This document shows, one piece after another, positions 15,762-23,501 of a stretch of 64,000 nt of DNA. The position numbers were made by a program, and so were the translations under genes. Location: assembly GCF_000319305.2 (NCBI RefSeq), contig NZ_AMWJ02000001.1, positions 2,209,001 to 2,273,000 of the forward strand, written 5' to 3'. How positions within the stretch are numbered: the stretch's first letter is position 1; each line of letters starts with the position of its first letter. The notes under the pieces were generated by a model. That model was not told the DNA's origin. It did no database searches and saw nothing but the letters and a program-made list of their open reading frames with translations. The stretch is from Pseudomonas bharatica CSV86. Its GTDB lineage: Bacteria; Pseudomonadota; Gammaproteobacteria; Pseudomonadales; Pseudomonadaceae.

Positions 15762-17846
15762 TGCAATCCGGGTTGGGATGAGCCATGGATTGTTGGCGTG
15801 GGATAGAGCAGCCATTGGCGGCGGACTCACGCTGTTACCGCACATGTGCACTTGTTCGGTTACCGTGAACGGCTTTCCATCTGCACCCTTGTCGATCTTG
15901 TAGGTAGCGGGGAATCCCTGGGCACGGTAGAGCTCGTGGGGCTTCAGCATGCGCAGGGTGATATCGACGATGACGTAGGGCGTACCCTTCACGTAGACGG
16001 TGACCAGGGCCAGACGATCTTTCGTCGTGATTGTCGGAAGCGGTTCACCCACTGGCTGCGCGTGGCTGGCGCCGTAGTAGCTGACAAGGAATGCAGCCAC
16101 ACGCAGGGCACCTTCTTCGTGCTCCGGCGACAGCTTGTACTCGACTACTCCGTGATGTTGGCCTCTTGCACTGACGGTACGGAGAGGATCCTCGACCGAG
16201 CGCCCGTCGCAGTTGCCGCGTAGGTGGAGCAGCGAGGCAATTGCCAGGCGCTGCTGGCTGCCACTGTTGGTGACCGTGCTCATCGGCTCGTCGGCGCCCT
16301 TGGCTGGCGTGGTGTTGAACCCGCCGTTGGCCTGCTCAATGAACGCGGTGCTGATGCCCATCGCGTGGGCCGCACCCGCCGGCCGCTTGTAGTTGCCGCC
16401 ACTGGTGATGGTTGGGGTCGGCTCATCGATGGGCGCGCCAGCACTATCGAAGCGGAACTTGACCAGGTGGGCTGCTGCCAGCGCCCGATGGTTCTGGGCC
16501 ATCAGCGTGCCGACGGGTTGATCCGCAGCGGTGGGCTTTCCTGAGTACGACAAGCCGCCGGCGCCAACCAGAACAGGGCTGGCGACCATGAGCTCCCCGC
16601 GGTTGGCAGCGGTTACCGTGGGCAGTGGCTCAGTTGGATCGTTGACCCGGTCGGCACCCTGGTGGGTCGCCGACAAGATGACGGCGCTTGTCAGCGCGTG
16701 CTTCACCCCGCCGGCGACGACGGTGCCGAGCGGCTGATCAAGGCCGGGCGCTCGAGGTTGCTGGCCGTCGCGCTCGCCATACCCGGTTTGCACCAGTGTT
16801 GGGCTGGCGACGGCGAATGAACCGCCGCGAGGCCAAGACGTCACCGTGCGCAGCGGGTCGTTGATGTCCTGAGCCGCCTCCCTGGACCAGTTCGCAATTG
16901 GCACGATGAAAGGGTTCGGATTGTCCAGTACGAACTTCTGCATGCCCTTGGCGACCCGTCGCATTGTGGCGTCGGCCAGCGGCTTGGACCGTCCGAATAT
17001 GCTCTTGCTTGGCAAGGACCAGTCGATGCACTCGGCTGCAGTGCGCCACTTCTGCTGGCCCTTCTTCGGATTCTTGGCGTGGGTAGGCTCCGGCCAGACG
17101 ATTGGCTGGCCATCACACCGAGCGATCATGAACAGGCGTTCCCGGCTGGTCGGAGCGCCGAAGTCGCAGGCCTTGATCACGCGCCATTCCACCTGGTAAC
17201 CCAGGCCTTCCAGGAGTGCCACGAATCGTTTCCAGGTCGTGCCCTTGCGCTTTGGGTCTGGCACGAGGAACTGGTTCGACACGGGCACCTGTTCGCCGGG
17301 CTCGGCCACGCGGTTGATCTTGCTCTTGGGCTTTGTCGGGTGTGGGACCAAGTCCAAGGTGACGACCCGGCCAGTTGCTTTATCGCGCTTGGCGATCAGC
17401 GGGCCCCACTGCAGGATCTGCTTCACGTTCTCCAGGCTGATCACCCTGGGCTGCTTCTTCCCGGCCCACTTCAGGCCGATCCACGACAGGTTCCGGATCT
17501 CACGCTTGCGCGGTTGCCCGCCGGCGGCCTGGCTGTGATGCGTGCAGTCGGGGCTCATGTGGAACCAGCCGACGCGGCGCCCCTGGCACTCTTCGTCCGG
17601 GTCACCCTCGAACACGTCGGTGGTGAAGTGGCGAGCGTGCGGATGGTTGGCGGTGTGCATGCTGATCGCCGCCGGGCTGTGGTTCTTGGCCACGTCCACC
17701 GGACGGCCCAGGCCCATCTCCAGGCCGGTCCCGGCGCCGCCGCCACCGCAGAAGAAGTCAACGACTATCTCGTCATCCTGTGGATCCAGGCCGAGGCCGT
17801 ACTGGGTCTTGAAGTCGAACGGATTCTTTTTCTGGAATGCAGACAT
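15750..17846 (-). CDS. DNA cytosine-5 methyltransferase
   Basis: A 698-residue C5 methyltransferase that would methylate cytosine in phage or host DNA. Motif I is FFCGGGGAGTG (31-41). The catalytic Cys is in SPDCTHHS (Cys101) in place of the usual PPC. LENV is at 138-141, SRERLFMI at 234-241, and the C-terminal motifs are LKPHELYRAQGFP and CGNSVSPPP. Between 330 and 605, where target recognition lies, a [DE]P-x-x-T-[VI] segment recurs eight times. No restriction partner is seen, so it is probably a solitary protective enzyme. Confidence 0.9.
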   Translation of the reverse strand: MSAFQKKNPFDFKTQYGLGLDPQDDEIVVDFFCGGGGAGTGLEMGLGRPVDVAKNHSPAAISMHTANHPHARHFTTDVFEGDPDEECQGRRVGWFHMSPDCTHHSQAAGGQPRKREIRNLSWIGLKWAGKKQPRVISLENVKQILQWGPLIAKRDKATGRVVTLDLVPHPTKPKSKINRVAEPGEQVPVSNQFLVPDPKRKGTTWKRFVALLEGLGYQVEWRVIKACDFGAPTSRERLFMIARCDGQPIVWPEPTHAKNPKKGQQKWRTAAECIDWSLPSKSIFGRSKPLADATMRRVAKGMQKFVLDNPNPFIVPIANWSREAAQDINDPLRTVTSWPRGGSFAVASPTLVQTGYGERDGQQPRAPGLDQPLGTVVAGGVKHALTSAVILSATHQGADRVNDPTEPLPTVTAANRGELMVASPVLVGAGGLSYSGKPTAADQPVGTLMAQNHRALAAAHLVKFRFDSAGAPIDEPTPTITSGGNYKRPAGAAHAMGISTAFIEQANGGFNTTPAKGADEPMSTVTNSGSQQRLAIASLLHLRGNCDGRSVEDPLRTVSARGQHHGVVEYKLSPEHEEGALRVAAFLVSYYGASHAQPVGEPLPTITTKDRLALVTVYVKGTPYVIVDITLRMLKPHELYRAQGFPATYKIDKGADGKPFTVTEQVHMCGNSVSPPPMAALSHANNPWLIPTRIASAA

Positions 17847-17896
17847 GGGCGGTCCTCGCCTGGGCGGCGTGATTCGTTATCGTTTGAGAGGGGAAG

Positions 17897-17913
17897 GCGC
17901 TGGCGGGCAGCGC
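17897..17913. repeat. 17-bp palindromic repeat, copy 1
   Basis: GCGCTGGCGGGCAGCGC: 6-bp stem, 5-base loop. An exact second copy is at 18107-18123. The two flank the micro-ORF 18001-18105. Confidence 0.7.
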
Positions 17914-18000
17914 TTGGAAAAAACCCAAGAGGAAATGGCGACGGCCAACTGGAATCCTTGATGTGACACACCAGGACACCACCTCTTGGAGCATTACCAA

Positions 18001-18105
18001 ATGAAGAAACTGAAACGGCTGAACCTGATCGTCCTGCTGGCGCTGAACCTGCTTCAGCTGTGGAATGAGCTCGTCCAAGCAGCTTGGCCTGGTGGCCTGT
18101 GCTGA
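18001..18105 (+). CDS. Possible hydrophobic micro-protein, 34 aa
   Basis: Basic start MKKLKRLN, then a hydrophobic helix LIVLLALNLLQLWNEL. GGAG lies 9 bases before the ATG. It is flanked by two identical hairpin-forming 17-mers. A small toxic or regulatory membrane peptide is possible, unproven. Confidence 0.35.
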   Translation: MKKLKRLNLIVLLALNLLQLWNELVQAAWPGGLC

Positions 18106-18106
18106 C

Positions 18107-18123
18107 GCGCTGGCGGGCAGCGC
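18107..18123. repeat. 17-bp palindromic repeat, copy 2
   Basis: Exact copy of 17897-17913, starting one base after the stop of the micro-ORF and just past the end of the GIY-YIG gene. Confidence 0.7.
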
Positions 18124-18130
18124 CGGAGGG

Positions 18131-18892
18131 TCAGGCGGGGTCTGCGATAGGCAGCAGAACCTGAGATGGATCAATTGAGCCGGCAGGGCGAACGGTGTTG
18201 AAGCCGGTTTCTACTGACGATAAAACCCTGATCCAGTGGCTTTCGCGCTCGGTGATGTAGGCTGCCCGGTTTGTGCAATCATCCGGGTAAGCGATCACCT
18301 CGATAACGGAAAACTCCCAGTCGGTTATGTCCGATCCGCCCAGTGCCGCGTGGAACTTGCAGCTGGTTGGGTTGCTCAGGTGCTGCCACCAGCGCAGCGT
18401 AAATGGCTGGGTGGTCTGGCCGATGTAGACGCGGCCGCTGGACTTTTGTCGCACCTGGTAAATCACTGGCGGCGACCGACCCTCGCTGGCCAGGCGGAAC
18501 TCCGACAGGTCTCGAAACTTGGCGGCCGTCTGGCACGCCTCGGTACAGTAGTCGTGGCTTTTCGTTTCCGTGTGCGGGTCGTTGTACTTGTCGATCAATC
18601 TGAAGGCGGTGCCGCACTCCTTGCACGACCTGCTTTCGAATCGGCCCAGTAGGTACGTGTCGCTCTCGTCGATCGGCTGAATGTGCAAGAGATACTCGTG
18701 CGCTTCCATGTCCTTGCGCAGTACGCGTGACGGGAACTTGCGTTCGTATTGATCCTCGACCGTGGCTTTCGCCGCCTTTCGGTCAGTAGCCTCGACCATT
18801 CCGCTGAACACTGGCGGCCAAGCCCACTCAGCCTCCCCATAAGGGCCCTTTGCCGGGCGGCGGCCTTTGATCTGGTAATAAAACTTAGCCAT
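18131..18892 (-). CDS. GIY-YIG domain protein
   Basis: A 253-residue protein. The first half has two cysteine pairs that may bind zinc (CKECG, and CTEAC about 25 residues on). The GIY-YIG nuclease domain follows: VIYQVRQKSSGRVYIGQTT near residue 145, then LRWWQHLSN and the conserved Glu in ITERESHWI. Could be a homing-type or restriction-type endonuclease. AAGGAG lies before the ATG at 18892. Confidence 0.8.
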   Translation of the reverse strand: MAKFYYQIKGRRPAKGPYGEAEWAWPPVFSGMVEATDRKAAKATVEDQYERKFPSRVLRKDMEAHEYLLHIQPIDESDTYLLGRFESRSCKECGTAFRLIDKYNDPHTETKSHDYCTEACQTAAKFRDLSEFRLASEGRSPPVIYQVRQKSSGRVYIGQTTQPFTLRWWQHLSNPTSCKFHAALGGSDITDWEFSVIEVIAYPDDCTNRAAYITERESHWIRVLSSVETGFNTVRPAGSIDPSQVLLPIADPA

Positions 18893-19013
18893 GGATGCTC
18901 CTTGCAGGCGCTGCCCTAGCTGGATAGGCGTTCTCAAAAAGGATTGGGTAGCTAGTCAGAAGCCTCCGACTAGTGTTGTATGTGCTGGCAATCTAATGCC
19001 TCGGAGAAATCAG

Positions 19014-19283
19014 ATGACGGATACCATTGATCACAAGTCGGGCCGACCTATTGATGGCGAGCTTGTTGCAGCTGGAGCCGGAGCTGCCACGCTGATAACG
19101 CTGGCTGTTCAGAATAAGGAGGCGCTTGTGGCCGCAGGGTCTGCAGCGGTCGGAGTAGCTGTCGCCAACCCTAAACTCACCGCTTCCGTCGCCGCAGTCG
19201 CAACTATTGGCTACGGGATTTACCGGCTCACTCAGTCCGGCACAAAGATCGAGTTCGGCAAGTTCAAGTACGAGCGGAAGTAG
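19014..19283 (+). CDS. Small hydrophobic protein, 89 aa
   Basis: Ala/Gly-rich protein with two hydrophobic stretches (LVAAGAGAATLITLAV and VAAVATIGYGIYRL) and a basic end (KFKYERK). The ATG at 19014 is preferred to one at 18996 because GGAG precedes it. Plus strand, between minus-strand genes. Function unknown. Confidence 0.55.
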   Translation: MTDTIDHKSGRPIDGELVAAGAGAATLITLAVQNKEALVAAGSAAVGVAVANPKLTASVAAVATIGYGIYRLTQSGTKIEFGKFKYERK

Positions 19284-19317
19284 TCTAGGTATTGAAACGA
19301 ACTCCGGCGCGCGCGGA

Positions 19318-20427
19318 TCAGGCGGCTTTGCGAACAGGTACGGCGCGAAGGTGGTCGTTCTCGTCGGCATCGCCAAGGTACGGCTTCAGCTCGGCGCGGG
19401 TGTACTTGCCAGCCTGGGTCGTGTCGCTGGTGTAGCCGCTGTAATTCGGGCCGAAGTAGGCTCCGCCGTGGCGGTCAGTCCAGATCATGTAGAGCGACTC
19501 CTCGGGCGGGAACAGGATGTTCTTCAGTACCTCGGCGCGCTTGAAGTCCAGCTTCGCCGCGGCAGCCGACATCAGTGATTCCAGTCGCTTGCGGCGTCGC
19601 GCCTGATTCACCTTGACCCGGGGAAGCTCAGGCGGAGCCACGTACAGCTCGCGGCAGCATTCGTTGGTGTAGCTGTACGGCCCGGTGGCCACCCACCACA
19701 TGTTGTTGATGTTGTAGAGCGCGGTCCCGCGCTGCCAGCGACCCTCGTAGTCGGTGAACCAGACGGTTTGGCCATGCTCCAGCATCTGGCCGTCCGCCGA
19801 CCGCAGGTTGCTGCTCATCCAGGAGCCGGACTTGTACTTTTCCCAGTCGACACCTTTGAAGTGCACGCTGCTCTCGTAGTGGAGCTGGATACGCTCCATG
19901 GCTGTGAGGTTCCCAGGACCGACCTTGCGTTCATGTTGGCGCATCCACTCCTCGTCGAAGTAGTAGCCGCTGAAGATGTTGCAGAGGTAGGTACGGATCC
20001 GTCGGCGGGTGCGCTCCATCTCCAGGCGCATGAGGTACGGCATGTGCATTTCTTTGTCGTTCTGGTACCGGCCATCGTGGTCAGGCCGATCGGGTGCGTT
20101 AACGTTTTGGAACATCTGGAAGGTGATCGAGGCGCCGGAAAGCTCCAGATCGGCTTTCAGGTCGCCCTTGCTGCACACGCGCTTGTTGCGGCGGAAGTTC
20201 TCGGCAATGCCGTACTGGTCGCGCTTGTCACGCTCCTTCAGCTCTGGCATGGCGCAGGTCCAGCCCAGGCGGTTGAGCGTCTGCACTATGCGCTTCAGCA
20301 CCTGGTTGCGGTACTCGCGCTCCCAGGCCTTCTCTTGATCCCAGGGCTGACGACCGGGATGGGGCTCACGGATGATGATCTCGGCATCACCGAAGATGAT
20401 GCTGGCGCTGCGATTGAGCTGTGGCAT
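19318..20427 (-). CDS. Hypothetical phage protein with UVR-like motif
   Basis: A 369-residue protein without a known catalytic domain. Near the C-terminus LESLMSAAAAKLDFKRAEVL resembles the UVR helical hairpin of UvrB/UvrC. An earlier aromatic-rich segment (GRWQRGTALYNINNMWWVA) looks like a small beta domain. The start MPQLN follows GGAG. Left operon; role unknown. Confidence 0.7.
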   Translation of the reverse strand: MPQLNRSASIIFGDAEIIIREPHPGRQPWDQEKAWEREYRNQVLKRIVQTLNRLGWTCAMPELKERDKRDQYGIAENFRRNKRVCSKGDLKADLELSGASITFQMFQNVNAPDRPDHDGRYQNDKEMHMPYLMRLEMERTRRRIRTYLCNIFSGYYFDEEWMRQHERKVGPGNLTAMERIQLHYESSVHFKGVDWEKYKSGSWMSSNLRSADGQMLEHGQTVWFTDYEGRWQRGTALYNINNMWWVATGPYSYTNECCRELYVAPPELPRVKVNQARRRKRLESLMSAAAAKLDFKRAEVLKNILFPPEESLYMIWTDRHGGAYFGPNYSGYTSDTTQAGKYTRAELKPYLGDADENDHLRAVPVRKAA

Positions 20428-20445
20428 TGTTTTTCTCCATGCATG

Positions 20446-20472
20446 CGCCGCCCTCCGTGGCCGGATGCGGCG
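20446..20472 (-). promoter_or_regulatory. Leader hairpin
   Basis: CGCCGC / GCGGCG closing stem with an inner CCG/CGG pairing, followed by ATGGAGAAAA before the start at 20427. No T-run. Confidence 0.45.
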
Positions 20473-20543
20473 TGGTGGCAATTTGATGTTTTTTGAGGTA
20501 GACCAGTGCGTGGCAATCCGCCCGGTTTAAATGGAGTGTTTCG

Positions 20544-20993
20544 GTGAAAAAATCGGATTTTGATGAAGACGTTAACGAGCTGAAGACCCTGGTTTCTCGT
20601 GCCGCCTATAGCTACAAGCGCTCCAGGGATCGATATCTCGAGCTCATCGAGCTTTGGAAGGACTTAGGGAATAAGCACTTTAACGATCAGGTTACCTTCA
20701 AGCTTGAAGAGGATGGCGTGCTCGTGTCCGGAAATGTGTCCGGAAAGCCATTCAGCATTTACTCGACGATGCTGTATCGGGGAGGAGAAGCGCTGCTCGA
20801 AGCTCGGATAGCTGTTAAGGAATTTGCTCCTGAGAACGAAGTTCTCGTAGGCAAGTTCCACGTAGGCCCCAATGGCGCCATCTACACCGCCGATGGTGAA
20901 GTTGCCCTGTCAAACACCGAAGACCTGCGCGAATACAAAGTCCTCTCCGCGGTCATTCGGCGAGTGCTTGGTGTTAGCAATCCGGGGGTATGA
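20544..20993 (+). CDS. Hypothetical protein, 149 aa
   Basis: Starts with GTG preceded by GGAG. Helical, charged N-terminus (FDEDVNELKTLVSRAAYSY), then a beta-rich part (VTFKLEEDGVLVSGNVSG). Lower GC than its neighbours, plus strand within the minus operon: probably acquired. No known family. Confidence 0.6.
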   Translation: MKKSDFDEDVNELKTLVSRAAYSYKRSRDRYLELIELWKDLGNKHFNDQVTFKLEEDGVLVSGNVSGKPFSIYSTMLYRGGEALLEARIAVKEFAPENEVLVGKFHVGPNGAIYTADGEVALSNTEDLREYKVLSAVIRRVLGVSNPGV

Positions 20994-21329
20994 CCTCGCA
21001 CCCGGGGAATCGCTTCAATTCCGCCATACTCGACGATTCGAACTGTCGCGCTAGTTTTGGCGAGATGTAAAAAGCTGGCGCGTCAGGTCGTTGCAGTCGG
21101 CGCGCCCGCTCTTCTGGATCAGCAGCAGCCCAGGACAGCGCCATGTCCTGCCAAAGCGCTTGCACCTGATCGTAGCCGTGAGCCTTCACCTCGGCAGCGA
21201 GCAGCTTCTTGATCCCGGCTGGCTCTCGAACACAACGTACTCGACACCTAGTCGGGCATCCTCTGCCTTCTTCTTCTCCCTGGCCCGGCGCGAATACTCC
21301 GCACCCTTCGCTTTGTCCTTGTTCGCCAT
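20974..21329 (-). pseudogene. Hypothetical phage gene with apparent 1-base deletion
   Basis: From ATG 21329 the frame gives MANKDKAKGAEYSRRAREKK and continues to GVEYVVFES. It then loses sense. Another frame continues with AGIKKLLAAEVKAHGYDQVQ to the stop at 20974. One added base at about 21220-21222 (a C in GAGAGCC on the coding strand) restores FESPAGIKK and a 118-residue protein. The leader hairpin overlaps the Shine-Dalgarno. Confidence 0.7.
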
Positions 21330-21330
21330 A

Positions 21331-21377
21331 GGCGCCTCCCAAGCCGCTGGGCGGCAGATGAATAAACTGCTGGCGCC
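21331..21377 (-). promoter_or_regulatory. Compound leader hairpin
   Basis: GGCGCC arms close a region holding two inner hairpins (GCCGC/GCGGC and CAG/CTG). The GGGAGG used by the start at 21329 runs into the closing stem. Confidence 0.4.
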
Positions 21378-21407
21378 GGCCATGCCGAACGCGGTTGGAA
21401 ATCTTGC

Positions 21408-21866
21408 TCATGCTGCTTTCTGCTGGACCCAGGCTCCGGCCGCGGTAAACACTTTGGCTGCCTGCGGCTCGTCGAGCGTGGTGTTGGTAGGGATGGCAAT
21501 CCAGCCGGAGGCAATCCGGTGGTTCGGGTTGGCCGTGCGGCATAGATCGGTGTAGGTCGCCTCAATGACGTCCGTCAGGTGCGAGGCCAGGTAGTTGCCC
21601 TCGGTGGCAAACTCCTTCGACTTGTAGTACTGCTCGCCGTCAGGCTTCAGGCACATCACGCTGATGTAGATCGTCCACCGGTGCGCGATGTCGCAGACGG
21701 CATCGACGATCTGGCGGCTACGGATCTGCTTGCAGCTCTTCCAGCTCATCATGATCTGCTGACCGCTCGGGTCGATGTTGACCACCGCGACGTGGTTGCT
21801 GGAGAGAAGGGCTCGGCAGGCGCGGTCCATCCGCGCCCGGAAGTTGTGAGGCTTGCGCTTGCTCAT
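21408..21866 (-). CDS. Hypothetical phage protein, 152 aa
   Basis: Basic N-terminus (MSKRKPHNFRARMDRACRAL), then a beta-rich core (VAVVNIDPSGQQIMMSWKS). Its start overlaps the next gene's stop (ATGA), so translation is coupled. No recognised function. Confidence 0.65.
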   Translation of the reverse strand: MSKRKPHNFRARMDRACRALLSSNHVAVVNIDPSGQQIMMSWKSCKQIRSRQIVDAVCDIAHRWTIYISVMCLKPDGEQYYKSKEFATEGNYLASHLTDVIEATYTDLCRTANPNHRIASGWIAIPTNTTLDEPQAAKVFTAAGAWVQQKAA

Positions 21867-22093
21867 AAGTCGTCCGCCATCTGGCGCAGCCTCGCCCGAT
21901 CGGTAGCGGTGGGGCGTCGACGCTTTCGCACCAGGACCGTTTCAGGGTCTATCTTGTCGCTCCTCACAGGAAGCGGGAGAGCAGGGCAGTTACCCAACTG
22001 GATCACCTGCCTGCCAGATGCGAAGAAGGCAGCTTTCGCTGCCTCTAGTTGTGCTTGGCGTTCGGCGCCGGCGAGGATGTAGTTGTTAGTCAT
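21863..22093 (-). CDS. Hypothetical phage protein, 76 aa
   Basis: Small helical protein (AERQAQLEAAKAAFFASGRQ) with a basic C-terminus (RKRRRPTATDRARLRQM). Four-base overlaps on both sides tie it to the recombination genes. Confidence 0.65.
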   Translation of the reverse strand: MTNNYILAGAERQAQLEAAKAAFFASGRQVIQLGNCPALPLPVRSDKIDPETVLVRKRRRPTATDRARLRQMADDL

Positions 22094-22707
22094 GCTGCTA
22101 GCCCCAGGACGCGATTCTCGCGTTCCTCCAAGATCTCGTAGAAAGTCTTCACGCGTTCCGCGAGCTTGCGGATCATCGCCTCGTCGCGATACGCCCGCTT
22201 GATGAACAAAGGCATGCCGGGCCAGTAGCAAATGAAGTCGATCCACTCGCGGTCGGAAACCCATAGGCCGCCTTGGCACTGCGCGACGTGTTCTTTTGGA
22301 ATCTCGCCGCCCAGGATGACTTCCACCTGCAGCTTCGGCAGTTTTGTTTTTATCTCGGTGAGGCCTTGGGCCCCGACCAGCGAGTCAGGTGAGTAGCCGA
22401 TGCCGTGGTTCAGAATAATCCCGACCTCGGTGGTCTCGACCTCTTCGCGATCGCGGTAGAGCCGCCGCGCTACAGCTTCGAGCTCATGGCCGCGTTCGGT
22501 GTGGCGGTTGCCCTTGAATGTGTCAGCCGCTTCTCCAGTGATCCGCTCACCGATCAGGGTATGCATGTACGTGAAGGCCTCAACGCCAAAACCCGCTTCC
22601 CCCTTGCCGTTCACCATGAGGCACGCGAGCTCGGAGCAGGTCACAATGCCAAGGCGCAAGGCCAGCCATTCAGGTGTGCCTTGAGTAATATCAGTGATGA
22701 TTTGCAT
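22090..22707 (-). CDS. YqaJ-type viral recombinase exonuclease
   Basis: A 205-residue exonuclease of the YqaJ/lambda Exo family, which resects double-stranded ends for recombination. The PD-(D/E)xK core is GIGYSPDSLVG near residue 105 followed by LTEIKTKLP. An early RLGIVTCSE stretch and Q in HVAQCQGGLWV are also typical. The ATG at 22707 lies within the upstream erf gene. It works with the ERF annealing protein. Confidence 0.9.
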   Translation of the reverse strand: MQIITDITQGTPEWLALRLGIVTCSELACLMVNGKGEAGFGVEAFTYMHTLIGERITGEAADTFKGNRHTERGHELEAVARRLYRDREEVETTEVGIILNHGIGYSPDSLVGAQGLTEIKTKLPKLQVEVILGGEIPKEHVAQCQGGLWVSDREWIDFICYWPGMPLFIKRAYRDEAMIRKLAERVKTFYEILEERENRVLGLAA

Positions 22708-23494
22708 CAACGGGCTCCTGCTGAGTGCGATTGGCTGACCTGGTGAGCTTCGCCAGTACCTCGTCGAACTCGGATTTGTAGACGTTCGACGCGCAGCCAT
22801 ACTTTTCAATGAACAGGCCAGCCATCGTTGGGCTGCATTTTTTCAACAGCGCCTCGAGCTGTGCTGCCTGGCGGGAGGTGATGACGGGCTCTTCGGGCGG
22901 CTCCGCGTTGCCGTCGGTGTCCTCGTTCGCCATGACGACATTGAAGATGTTCATCGTGAGATAGCGGCGGGCGTAACTGTTGGTGGATCCATGAGCGTGG
23001 ACGCCGGTCTTGTTCGTCTTACCCCCAATGCCGGTGGCGTCCAGCGGCAGGTCCATCTTGTATTGCCTGGTGTGCCCCTGGTCATGCATCACGTCGCAAA
23101 TCACCCGAATGTAACCAGCCAGATGGGAGTCGCCGGTACCGAACGAAAGCGAGAAACCTTCTTCAGTGAAGATCGGGCTGATCTCTCGGTCGATGTCTTC
23201 CAGTCGGGCGTAGGTGCTATTGGTCTGAACATTAAGCGCCCGTCGGGCAACCGGTTTTATCCGCCGTTGTGCGCGGACCATGGCAGCGTTGAAAGCAGCC
23301 GAGGCTTGGCGGTCGACAAAGCGCTCGTGCATCTGCATCAGGCGCTCCATCTTGTCGACGTCCACTGCCGGGTCAGCCGCGGCGCGTTGAATCATTTGAA
23401 TCATCATGGACGATTCGGTGGCTTGTACCGCTCCGGCGGGAGCGTCCAGAAGCTGGGTTTCATTCTGCCGTTCGGCCAAGGCTGCATTGCTCAT
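22691..23494 (-). CDS. ERF-family single-strand annealing protein
   Basis: A 267-residue ssDNA-annealing recombinase. The ERF core has FNAAMVRAQRRIKPVARRAL (about 65-85), TYARLEDIDREISPI and GSTNSYARRYLTMNIFNVV. It overlaps the exonuclease gene by 17 bases. The pair corresponds to a Red-type recombination module. Confidence 0.9.
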   Translation of the reverse strand: MSNAALAERQNETQLLDAPAGAVQATESSMMIQMIQRAAADPAVDVDKMERLMQMHERFVDRQASAAFNAAMVRAQRRIKPVARRALNVQTNSTYARLEDIDREISPIFTEEGFSLSFGTGDSHLAGYIRVICDVMHDQGHTRQYKMDLPLDATGIGGKTNKTGVHAHGSTNSYARRYLTMNIFNVVMANEDTDGNAEPPEEPVITSRQAAQLEALLKKCSPTMAGLFIEKYGCASNVYKSEFDEVLAKLTRSANRTQQEPVDANHH

Positions 23495-23501
23495 GGCTAC
23501 C

